From: Himantopus leucocephalus
Taxonomy: Eukaryota; Chordata; Aves; Charadriiformes; Recurvirostridae
Direction of reading: 5' to 3'
Assembly (NCBI GenBank): GCA_003993805.1
Contig: RSEF01000020.1
Span: 12,209,655-12,273,654 of the forward strand
DNA: 64,000 bases
In this document: in pieces, positions 52,976 to 64,000 of the stretch
Numbering within the stretch: the first letter of the stretch is position 1
Layout: every line of letters starts with the position of its first letter
Notes under the pieces: generated by a model
What the model was told of the DNA's origin: nothing
The model's input: the letters and a program-made list of their open reading frames with translations, nothing else
The model's database searches: none
Program-made: the position numbers and the translations under genes

Positions 52976-54198
52976 GATTTGTCTCACTACTGTGCCAGTC
53001 ATAATTTAGCTTCATGAGAACTTAGGAAAAATTACACAACAGACGTGTTTTGTGTTTGTTTTTCTAAATGTTCAGCAATTTGAAATTGCTTTCACAAATA
53101 AAAAAGCCAGTTGTCCTCTTCCCCTTCAGGCTTAAAAGCTATGTAAATAGTTGATAACATTCTGTTGTAGCAGTCCATGACTCAGATTCTCAAGTGCAGA
53201 TTTGCCTGCCCTTTGCTCCTTACCAATATTGCTATAAAGCAAATTGTCAGCCTATTTAGACAAAACAAGTAACAGTCAAGGCCAGATTCCCTCTTTTCTA
53301 CCTCTCACTGCATAATGCCATAATGAGATTCTGGCCAAACAACTCAGTACAGTGCAATATTCAATCTGCAGCGTACTCAGAAAAGGCTGATGTGAATTAC
53401 TAAACACAGTCATTAGCCCCTATTTGTATGAGGTTACTGGAAATTGTTCCCACATCTTTCAGCGGGTTATGCTGCTGCACTGGGACACATCCTTTCGAAG
53501 CAGTGACGCAGCCAGCCTGTTCTCTAATACGTGCAAGTGAGTTTACCTTGCAGCTTTTGAACATACACCTTTAGTTTGCTGAAGAGGTTGCGTTGTGACT
53601 GGCCGTAAGGAAAAAACCCTTCCGTGAGCTTCCTTAAAAGCATGGTTAAAGCGACCAAAGTGGTCCTTAACTCCCACCTGCTGTACAGAGCCAGCACTCG
53701 GGAGCAGTGCAACAAGAGAGCCTTTTACAGAAGGGTACGTCCCTATGCTTGTACCCGACCTCTGTTCTTGCATCAGAAGAATTGCAGAAGAGCAGAAGAG
53801 GAGCAGGTGCAGGAGGAGAGTGTGCCTTCATTTGGTGTCTTTTCCTCTTTTTTTTTCAGCCAGAATTTGAGTTACACCCAAAATTGTAACTACTTTGAAT
53901 GACCAAACCGTAAATAATAATAATATTACTTGCATTGATACAAGCATTTAAGAGGTGTGAGTAGCTTATAATATGAGCTAGAGAGCATCGCAGATTACAA
54001 ACCACAGTTATAAGCAGCTTTTTGGTCTGCTGACCTTTCTAACAATCCCTAACAATGGGGAATATTCTTTTAAAGCATCGAACCTATCACTTATAAAAGA
54101 TCTATGTCATATTTTCCAGTGTGATTTGGTAAAGTAGGACCACTAGAAACAGTCTCATTCTGTATAGGGCTGTCAGCTTTGAGATCTTACGAATTAAG

Positions 54199-54368
54199 GA
54201 GCCTTTTCTTGGGCTCTGGGCATGTGATCACCCTGTTAGTAGTTGTATCAGTAGTGCCATGTTACTGTACCTGGTTCTGATCTTGCATTATGGTGGTGCT
54301 TGTTACATGACCTCAGCAGGAGAAAAGAAAAGAGCCTGTTCTGTGGCTCTGGGCATGTGATCACCCTG
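54199..54368. repeat. Pair of 37-bp direct repeats, 133-bp offset
   Basis: Copies at 54199-54235 and 54332-54368. The last 24 bp are identical (GGCTCTGGGCATGTGATCAC and four more bases) and the first 13 bp differ at three positions. Confidence 0.85.
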
Positions 54369-57300
54369 CGACTTGTCATGTTCTTCTTGTGACACTAGTT
54401 AGCTGGCACAAGCAGCCATCCGTCACGAGTCAACAAGCGTGAACGTAGATATTCTGTCTGTGTGAGCAAACTCAAAATTTTAACATGTCTGGCAGCTGTT
54501 GCTTGAGAGCAGGCATTGTAGGAACTGGTTTGGGACCAGAGTCCAACGTATAAAGACTTTCTTTGGCAATTTATCTGCAATAGCGAGAAGGCAGAATGGA
54601 GGGATGTTGCTTGTTCACTGACAGATATTCCTCCCCTGCCAGGCACATGCCTTACAAAGTTTAGTCGATGGATGGCACTGCTGGCTTTTCACAGCTGGGC
54701 TAGTTTTGGGAGCTGGCTTGTGCAATGCATTTTTGACTCATTGTTCAGTTTAAACCATGCCTGAAAAGTTGCTATTGCAGAGTGGTTACTTCAATAGCAG
54801 TCATGCAGCCAAATCCCCTGGAACAAAGCGGGAGTTGATGTTGTGGGCCACTGAAGAGCTCTATTAGGGAAAGGTAAGTGAGTCCCCAGCTGGTCCGCAT
54901 TCATCACTCCCTAGTTCTCATCAGGAAAACGGCTTGTTGTGCCTCATCCTGTGGATTTTTTTTTATTGAGAAGGCTTACAACACATTTTACTGATAGGAG
55001 CTCAACCTCCTTGGGCTCTGAGATAACCAGAAGTCATGTAACTGTTCTGCGCTGTGCTGAGCTAAGGAGCTCTGCTGAGAAAAAGCTGTATTATTTCAGG
55101 CCCGATCCCACGCTAATGCGGTTATCTGACTTCTAATAAAACTTGGAACCGCTGCCAAGTATGAGCATATCTGCTGGGAATATGGACAGATATCAACTAA
55201 ATTGCTGAATGTTTTTTTTTACTGCTGCAGAAGATTCTTTACTTGTTCTTCAGATATGCACCCAGTTGCCAAAATACGCTTTCAAGAACCACTGCATAAA
55301 ATCCGCTACAGTAGCAAGCCTGGAGGAAGGAGGGCTCAGAAGGTACCCCCAGCACTAGGGAAAGAGGGAGGAAAGCCATTCTGCTCTATTACTTCCCATT
55401 ATTCAGTATTTCTTAGTAATAATGAAGAAGGCATTCTTTATTATTTGTTATCCTATGAGATAGTACATGAGAATTCAGTTATTATTCATGGATTTAGCAA
55501 CTTTATCTGTTTATTATAGACTACTTCTCACTTGAGCTCACTGAGGCAAATTCTTAATTACACTGCTGTAAACCCAGAGTATGTAAAATGGGAGAAAAGA
55601 ACGAGGAGATACAGCACTGTGAATTTAAATGGGGAATCAGAAGGGAGAGCTGAAAAATTGAAAACAATAAGGATCTTGGGTGTTGTTCAAAGGCTATTAA
55701 GCATTCAAAGAAAAGAAGAAACAAAAAAAAAAAATGAAAAGGGAAGGTTAGAAGAAAAGCTGTCTATGAACAGATCCTCTTATTCCAGAAGCCTGGACAA
55801 GTTTTAAAAAATAACCCTATTCCAAAAGCTCCTGAAGAAACTCAACCTGTTAATACACTTTGTTGAGCTGAATGCAGTTAAGTGAAGTGAATAGTGTAGC
55901 AATAGTATAAAACTGTCATAAATCAAAGAGTGATCTATGCCTTAATTAGCAGTCTGCCATAACAGCACATTCAGTCCTATGGAAACCCCAAGTGGTTTCC
56001 ATGGTACATCATCCCCCACATACTAATAGGTCGCTTGCCTTCTAGAAATACTTTCAAGATAATTAAGAAAAATAATAAATTGGTAGGCCATTTTGCTTCT
56101 AATTGGGGGTCAGACGTATTGAACCCTTGAAAATCTGAAGGTTTTGCTAATAATCAGAAACAATCGGCATCCAGTGGTGCTACCTGCTTTGTTCTTAGTT
56201 GTTTGTGAAGTGTCAGATTTTTAATGGGTGCAACATGCACCACAGATTACCAAGAGATGATGATTTTGGGGAAGCTGCTCTACTGTCAAAGTGGAACTGA
56301 ATTTTGCTTGCCTGAAAATAAGGTATTTCTCATCTTTGAGGTTACAAACCCTAATTTTGCCTATTATTAGAAAAGCGTTCTACTGCCTCTGACAGGACTG
56401 CAAGCAAAGTAATTGTACTAGAGAAAAAGATCTAACAATACACATTGTCTGCTAAAAACTTCACTGGGTTAAGCAGTTCTGTTTTGTACTGACGCATGAA
56501 GTAAATAAACATCAGTGTTTATCAATTGTTGGTAACAGTCCATATGAATTCAGCTTTTTGATGCCGCCTTTGGGATTTGGAGTTGTTCCTGGGTAATGCT
56601 TGAACCCACAAACATTAGGCATGTGGTTGTAAGCAGTTTCCATGGGAATAGCATTAAAAGCTATTTAAAGAGTGAAAGAAAACTCAACGCATCTTTTGTA
56701 GATTTTTATGCCAAAATAATTGATCCTAAAAGCTAGCGTGAAGCAGTTCGCACACTGACACAATGGTGCACAGAGATGTTTAATTCTCCTTTTGTTAGCG
56801 GTGAAGTATTTATAACTACTTGTGACAGACAAACACTGTGCAGACAGAAGTTATATGAACATTTATAATTCTGCTGTACCTTCACTTTATGTGCAGAGGA
56901 ACTGCACTGATGAACGCTGCAGTCTTTCCTAAGCCAGTGTTTAATATTAGTATTTAAGTCTCAGTGAACAGAAAGAGCTCGGGCTTAGTTCAGATTATGT
57001 CCTTCTTTTTTTGTTATCAGAATAAAGTCATGAATTTAGGAGGAAAAGAAAAGATAAACTCTTTGGTCTTTTTTGAAGTTGAGGAGATGGCACAGGAGTA
57101 ACAAACCGGGGCATTCAGCACTCACAAACACCCTGGAATAATAAACCAGCGTGTAAACCAAGAGTGAAAAAAGGGGGAAAACCAGCCTGTGCAGTCCTTC
57201 TGGGCAGCTCTGCTGTTACAGTGGGTAACCACGGGGTGCAAGGAAGGGAAAGAAGAGGGTGGGAACAGGGGGCAGAATCGATTTGAGGAGCAGAATCTCA

Positions 57301-60300
57301 TTACAAGCTGCCAGTGGCTAACAGGAAATGCAAATGATGATTTCAACAAGATCTGAAAAATGCCTTCTCAGTGTCATTTTGAATTGGGTCCCTGTTGCTC
57401 CAGTGCAATATCATCGTCAGTGCTGGGTATGATGAAACTAATAGAAACTAGGAACGTTAATTATGAACCAGGTCAGCTGTCTTTTACTATTAGTGAGAGT
57501 GTCATCCGGCTGCAATACCTGAATAGACTTGCTTAGACACCACTGGCAGACACTAATTTTTAGGACCTGATAGACCCCAGATCAATAACTGACCTAATTA
57601 ATACATTTTCTGAGCCACCTACAAGCAACTTTACACATGTGAGATTGGAAAGAAATAGTCTTGAGTTTATGATAGCCCATTCTCTTACAGCTATTTCCCT
57701 TAATAGGATGTTCTCCCCAGGCACCAGAGGGTGCAGGTCCAGGGCTGCCTCTGCAGAGGTGCAGCTTTGGCTGTGCTCTGCTTCCCCGTGCGCAGCCACG
57801 CAGGCAGCATCTCCTTCCTGCTGGTTTGATCCCTTCTGCCTTGAGCACCACCCTCAGGCTGGAACTGGGCCAGGGGAAATTCACGAATTTCAGAAAATTT
57901 CCCTTTTACGATGGCACAGATGTAAAAATGTGACCCTTGAAGCACATGGGAACGTTTTCCTCGGTACGGGTTGCCAAACAGGGCAATTAGGGCCTGACCT
58001 TGTGGAAAACTCAGCATGTGCTGCAATAGATGCTTAAAAAACCTTCAGACTTTTCAGATCTTTATTTAGAGGAATGAGGAGATAATCAGTTCACAGGATG
58101 TACTTCAGTGGACAATACCAATCAAATTGAAATTCTAAGCTGTATATTCACGCTGGGCAAAAGATTTTTTTTTAAATGATGTAAAATGCTAGCTAGAAAA
58201 ATGGTTTCCATGTAGGTTAACAATAGGAGCTCTTGCATAAGCCACTGGAGCTTAAAAAATGCTTTAAAATGATTTCCTGAAGTCTTCTAAGTGGAACTGA
58301 GTGAAGATAAAAATTGAAATAATTTCCTCCGGAACCTACATTATGTTTAACTTGTTGTTATCAACGTCTGAATTGCATTTCTGAGGCAGCAACCATACGT
58401 GCTCACAAATTAGGACCTGTATTGCATGCTTTTATTTTTGGAGTTATATATGCTCCATATGAAGGAAGGAACCTTTGTTATTAGGAAAAATACTTAATGA
58501 TAATTAAACCCTCCCACCATGTCCAGCTTGTTATTTCCTGCTGTAGACTATCAGGTACCAACTTTATATTTTTCTTCTGCAGTTGGCGTGTTTGTGTATT
58601 AGTAGGGTACAAGAACGTCCAGCAGGGAAGATATTAAACTTTCTGGAAATTTGTTGAAGATGACGGAACACTGCCAAATATTTTTCTCTTCTAAACATAG
58701 AGTTGTACATTCAATAAATATTACAGAATTTGTGACATTACCATCCCCATATCTGCCTTAATATGAAAGGACCTGAAGGTTGCACATTTCCACGCTCAAA
58801 GGTTAAGATCCTTGGCAACTATAAAACAGAACTAGATGAATAGCCTGTAATGAATACTGGAGGGTTTTTTTGTGTGACTATGGGAAAAAGTCTGAGTAAC
58901 AGATTTGTCATCTGTTTTCAAAAGGATGCAGATTTCTTCTTCACTTTCTTTCTTAAACCATAATGTAAGACTACTGTGTGCTCTCAGGCAGATGTTTCAT
59001 TGTACCTCAGAAGAATTTGGTGATTTTTTGCACATTTCTTAAAGTCTGTAAGACAAAAAGAATTCTATTGGTGAGCAAGTACTTCATAGCAGTATTTGGG
59101 GCTCTGTAAAAAAAGAAACAATACTCGACCACTGTTGTAAAATATTTTGAAATGATTTGCTTCCTCATTCATATGAAATTTTATTCTTATTTAAAAAAAA
59201 ACCAGGTTGGCTTTATAATGTGCACTCTGGGCTGTTTATGGTGCTGAGTTTCTTTCAACCTGCTGCTTTACATGGGGATGTGGGACAGTCTCTTGCTGGC
59301 CAGCTGCTTCAGAGAATTAATTCAATATGCAGATCCTGAACTTTAATGAAAGACTAATTATTTGGTAGTGGCTGAGCCTCAGAAGCCTGACTGTAGCTTC
59401 AGGCTTTTGACTCAAGCCTCTCTGGAAGGCAGCTGCCACTGTCACGCTGTGTTTTATCTGTTGAGGTCCTGGCTTAGTACACGCACACTCTTGTTACTAC
59501 CAGGACCACAAGATGAAGGAGAAAAACATCAATTTCCTTTAAAATTCACTTTGAGTTCAATGCGAACTTTAGGAGATATAATTGCTAATGACCTAAAGGT
59601 GATTCATCTATTATCAGATAATCTGCCTTTACCTGAAATTATTTAAATACAGTGAGTTGAAGACAAAACCCCAATCTCCTAGAAGAGAGGGAACTTAACG
59701 TAGAAATGAGCAAAGTATTTTAAATTAATTGAACATTTTCAGCCTTTTAAAAAATCTGGCTGCTTTGGACTGCTCAGTGGAAGCAAAGCAGAAGGAAATC
59801 TGATTTACCATGCATTTAGATGGCTTTCCAGCTTCTTTGCTAACGGAGTGCAAAGTAGCAGGCTGAGACCGGTATATCTGGCTGTTAGGTTTAACCTAAC
59901 TTTTCCTCTTTTTTCCCCTTCAAAATTAATAATTATGGAATGAATGTTTCTTGGATTTGTTTTAATGTTTAAAATGAGCAGATACTCACCTAACGTGGCT
60001 TGACATCTATTGATTTTAAATTTGGTTTCTGTTTTATCAGTTGTGTCCTGATTAAAATGGCACGGACCATCTTCCGATGTTTGATGTTAGAGCTTAAGTT
60101 TTGTAAAATCTCTTGGGTTTTAGCGCTCAATAAACCAAGAAGCAGAGAGCGCTAGTAGCCTGATTGTTGAGGGCAGTTAGGAAAATCTGTGGACCGACAC
60201 AAGAGCTTTAATTGGAAATAACCAGACTTTACATGGCTTTGGACCCTGACATTTATTTTCAAGGATTTCTCACTAATAAGGTTTTTCTTTCTTTCCCTTT

Positions 60301-63300
60301 TGGCTTTAGATGTAAGTGTTTTACTTAGTGGATTTGTCAGCTTTCCCACCCTGTCAGAAATCAGACAAACAGCCACCCATTTATAATGGAATAAGTAAGG
60401 CAGAGAAGTGGTTTACGTATTGATATTCTGTGCACTTAAAATATTTTGAGGGAGGAAACAAATTGGCTGTCCGATCCTGCAACTCTCTTCACAGCAAAGC
60501 TCATATTAAGTCCTAGCTTTCCCATGAAAAAGTCATAGTCTTACAGAGTATTAATAAATAAATCATGTCTTCGTCTCACAGAGCTGACATTAATGGATGA
60601 GAAATTTCATGTCTCACTTGATGCATCTGGATGAGAATGTAGCCTGGAAAGTGCTCTTAAAACTGCTTCTACTTCCTAGCTTTACATACTGCTGAAGGTA
60701 ATTCTTACCATCTTAGTTATTTTTGTATTTATGAAGGAATACATTGATGAGAAACTTTATAAGCTTTTGGAAGAACCAGTGATTATTTTAATGTAATGCC
60801 TTTTTTTTTTTTTTCCCAGGAACTTGACATCTCTCTTTTACATATTCTGGATCTGAATCACTCTCAATCTGAAGTTAAATATTACTGATGAATTCTCCCT
60901 TGTATCACTTATAGATTATTTGTTTCTTTGTCTATTGTGTTTGATTTTCATCTTGCACTAATGAAAACTTGCACTAGCTCTCTATGGGGGGCTACCCTGG
61001 TACCAAAATAACATAAACAGAGGATTCTTCTCACTTCACTTATTTGCTGTTTTTTAATTTAAGCAGCCATAAAAGAACATACAAGTGGCTTATAACTGTC
61101 GAATGATGACTCCCTGCCTCCTCCACATCCATTTTTTGTACCCTTCTTCCATTTTCTCTGCTGCCTGTACTTTTGTACCTTGTGATGACAAAACTGACCT
61201 CAGCAGGTTGCCAGTTCTGGAAAAGTGCTTAAAAACCACTTGCGTGACTGAGAAATTTGTGGCAGCGACTCCTTGATTACCAGCCTGTCTGCACAGAACG
61301 GCAGCCTCTTAATGCTGGGGGACACGGAAGTTCGGTGCCCTGGACGTGGCAGGGAAGAATCAGAAGAGGAATCCTTCCCATGAAGAGAGACCAGTCCATG
61401 GCCATCGAGAGAGAAGGCAGGAAGGAATTTCACTAAACCTGAAGCGATGTCTGTTTCTTTGAATCAAGGGATGAAGTTACCGTAAGAGATGAGGAGGAAA
61501 GAAGAAAGAAATAATCTGTGGACTTCTTCCACCCACCCTGATTCCACCAACAGGGCTTTTTTTTTTTTTTTTGGTGCTTTCCTTTTTAGAAAGTATCTGT
61601 GATTTAAAAAAAAGCAACAACCCACAACAAAACAGTGTACAAAACTTCTCAACTAACCCCCTCTACTGAAACACCTACTGTCTAGGGCTGAGATTAACAG
61701 TGCAGCTGAAAACTTGAGGGAGATCTGTGTCGGTTTGGGAGTCTGGAGGGCTGAATTGTAGAAGAATTCAGGCAGGAATCTGCTCAGGAGAGTGCACCAG
61801 GGGACCAGAAACCACATGCAGGCTCTGCCCAGGCCGCAGCAGGGCTGTTTACAACAGCCAGAGACTATGCGGGGAGGACTGAGTCGAGAGGTGACAGGAG
61901 TGGGTGAAGAGAATGAAAACATAGCTGCTAAATGAGTCAGTGCTGCAGTCAGTATACACACAGAACATCGGGCGTCATGTCAGTTCAGTCATACAAATAA
62001 CTCGGCAGTCCTGTAACGATATGATGTATTACTGTATAATTGCATAGCTAATTTGGCAGCAAAGACTAAATTAATTCCTTAATGTAGAGGTCTGCAAGAT
62101 ACACTAGTCTTTTATGTTGTATCTCCCTCAATTAATCTGGAAGGTAGCCAGATAAACAGCTTGTGATAATAACGGTGTACTTGTTGTCTGTCAAACCTCG
62201 AATGTTAGAAAGAAAAAGCACAGCTTTCCTGTACTGCAGCCAGGCGTAGTCGTCACTCTCTTCTATTCCACCAGGTGGAGAAGCTCACCAGTGTGACTAA
62301 GAGGAAAAGGAGAGAAATGCTAAGCAAACTCTGCAAAACAAGACTGTACTGGCCCAAGAAACCCTTTGTTTTATTGTGAGCCCAAACATGCCTATTTTTT
62401 TTAAGAAAAATAAACTGATCAACAAAAGTGTCGAATATAACATCTTATTTTCTAAGGGAGGGAGATGACTTTCACATCCAAAGCAAGCACCATTTCACAG
62501 CCCTCTCCCAAAGTAACACGGCCTATTACTGACACTTAATAGCCTTTCCCACCTATAATTGTGAAAGTACTTTTTAAAGATGGGTAAGATCTTTAGCCCT
62601 CTTTTATAGATGGAGAAGCAAATAAAGGCTAAGCGGCTTTCTCAAGATACACTATAGATTCACAGTAAAGAGAATGAAATCATGCAATTTCGAGTTACCC
62701 CTAACGAGACTAGAAACACCAGCACAGGGAAACTGACAAAATAAATCATAACCCTGCATGGATTTACTGTGAGTGAATACACATATCATGAGCACTTCTC
62801 AAACTGAGATGCTTAATTTGATCCCCAACTAGGTGACAGTACACTATTTGCTTTTGCCATTTGAATTGGGGACAGAGATTGTACCCACTGAAAGAATGTC
62901 CTTTGAAAACTTTACCAAGTTGTCTGATAAATCAGGTCAGGGCTGGAGGCGTAATGAAATTAAGGGACAAAAGCTTGGTTTTGCTGTTGAGATCGGGTGT
63001 TGAGCAGGGCAGCCCTACAGGAGTTCCAATCCCAAAGCTGTTCTGCATGTACAAGCGTGGGATTCTGGCTGCTGGATTGAAGACACACCAACATTGGCAG
63101 GAGCAGCCAGATGTGAGGTATCTCTGGTTATGTTAACCCTCCAACTGCAACCGCAGCATCATTTACACCAGGCTCTTCTGAGCTGGCAGGACAGGAAGCT
63201 ACCTGAATGGTGGGTGATCTAGTTATTCTAGCCCGGGGTCAGGACTTACTAGCTAAAACACAGCATGAAGCTAGTGAGAGTGCTGTGCCAGCTCCGTACG

Positions 63301-63507
63301 TAGAGCATCTCTGTGAGCTACCCGCTTGCAGTGTGGCAGATCCTCAGAGCTCAGTGCTCTCCACAGGGAGCTTATAGGTTTATGAATCAAAGTTCTCTTC
63401 CAGGTTTCACTGTCTTGAAAGAAATGCTTGACCTCAGTTATCTCAGTTTACGTCGCTGTAGGATAAATTTTACAATAACCACTTAGAGTAGTCCAGCTGG
63501 ATAGTTT

Positions 63508-63531
63508 AAGGATTAAGTGAAGGATTAAGTG
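63508..63531. repeat. 12-bp tandem duplication
   Basis: AAGGATTAAGTG occurs twice head to tail in noncoding sequence, consistent with replication slippage. Confidence 0.85.
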
Positions 63532-64000
63532 CTACGTGAAACGACAGATCATCCATAAGTATTTCTTCTTTTGAAGTATAATCCTGCCTTTTGATGTAGG
63601 TTGGCTCCAACTTCGAAAGCCCAGCTCTGGGAAACTGGACCTTAGCCCTACTCCCAGACTTCCTGAATGCGTCCTGTTTACTGAAGGTCTGAATCCCTTT
63701 AGCATCGATCAGCATTCTTCTTGTCTGAATCTTGCCTTCTGCGCAAATCTCAAGAACTGAGAACATGATAGGTAGAGCATGATAGTTTTAGGTTGTACCA
63801 AGATGAACTCTGTACTTTCAATCTATTATGATGTTTGATCTTTCTGACCCCATATCAAAGCCATTTTCTGAAGCATTACCATGGTGATGCACAACACAGC
63901 GTATTGTCATTGCCAATGCTTTTAGAGCTTTATTGAAATGCTTTTGAGCTGAAGAAAAAGATGTATGTGAAATAATAATACATTAGTACATTATATTGAC

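Larger units (their letters stand above)
49353..64000. other. Gene-poor intergenic region to the right edge
   Basis: About 14.6 kb with no exon I can support on either strand and no recognised transposon. By conserved synteny this side leads toward MC3R, which is not in the window. It contains a 9-N gap in a T run (52929-52975), a 37-bp direct repeat near 54.2-54.4 kb and a 12-bp tandem duplication at 63508-63531. Confidence 0.6.

Noticed and set aside
55202..55807. Adjacent plus-strand frames, one Lys/Glu-rich
   Set aside because: AT-rich intergenic sequence. Tested by eye for splice sites in phase and family motifs; none convincing.

Overview
This window is vertebrate nuclear DNA, most likely from a bird. 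The genes have GT-AG introns. The only sizeable interspersed repeats are pieces of CR1, the dominant avian/reptilian LINE. Proximal promoters sit in CpG-rich islands, and the intron sizes are compact. The gene order CASS4 - CSTF1 - AURKA - FAM210B is the conserved block known from human 20q13 (avian chromosome 20 by established synteny). I assembled the genes exon by exon from splice sites and reading-frame phase; no alignment was run.

Layout: (1) 1-17.4 kb, minus strand: the 5' part of CASS4 (Cas-family adaptor). It holds the SH3 exon (4681-5109), a short 105-bp exon carrying a YDVP site (1417-1521), an exon with a YNIP site (214-363), and a candidate 12-codon first coding exon at 17346-17381. 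The gene continues off the left edge. (2) 19.8-27.7 kb, minus strand: complete CSTF1 (CstF-50), five coding exons summing to exactly 431 codons plus stop, with a 5' end in a CpG island. (3) 27.6-29.7 kb: the GC-rich divergent region between CSTF1 and AURKA, with E-box palindromes, an NRF-1-type palindrome, three helically phased CCAAT boxes and a palindromic CHR. (4) 29.7-36.7 kb, plus strand: complete AURKA, eight coding exons, 420 aa, with a start-stop uORF just upstream of the main ATG. (5) 37.2-45.8 kb, minus strand: complete FAM210B, three coding exons, 186 aa, convergent with AURKA and with a 3.1-kb 3' UTR. (6) 46-64 kb: no supportable gene. It contains one 1.1-kb degenerate CR1 with recognisable reverse-transcriptase segments and a few small local duplications.

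The genes are not an operon-like system: CASS4 works in adhesion signalling, CSTF1 in mRNA 3'-end cleavage, AURKA in mitosis and FAM210B in mitochondria. The shared logic is promoter architecture, with the CSTF1/AURKA divergent pair on one extended CpG island. I found no unknown biological system. The observations most worth checking are the CASS4 first exon, the AURKA cell-cycle promoter module, the AUG-UAG element in the AURKA leader, and a bird-side expansion of the AURKA linker before the kinase domain.
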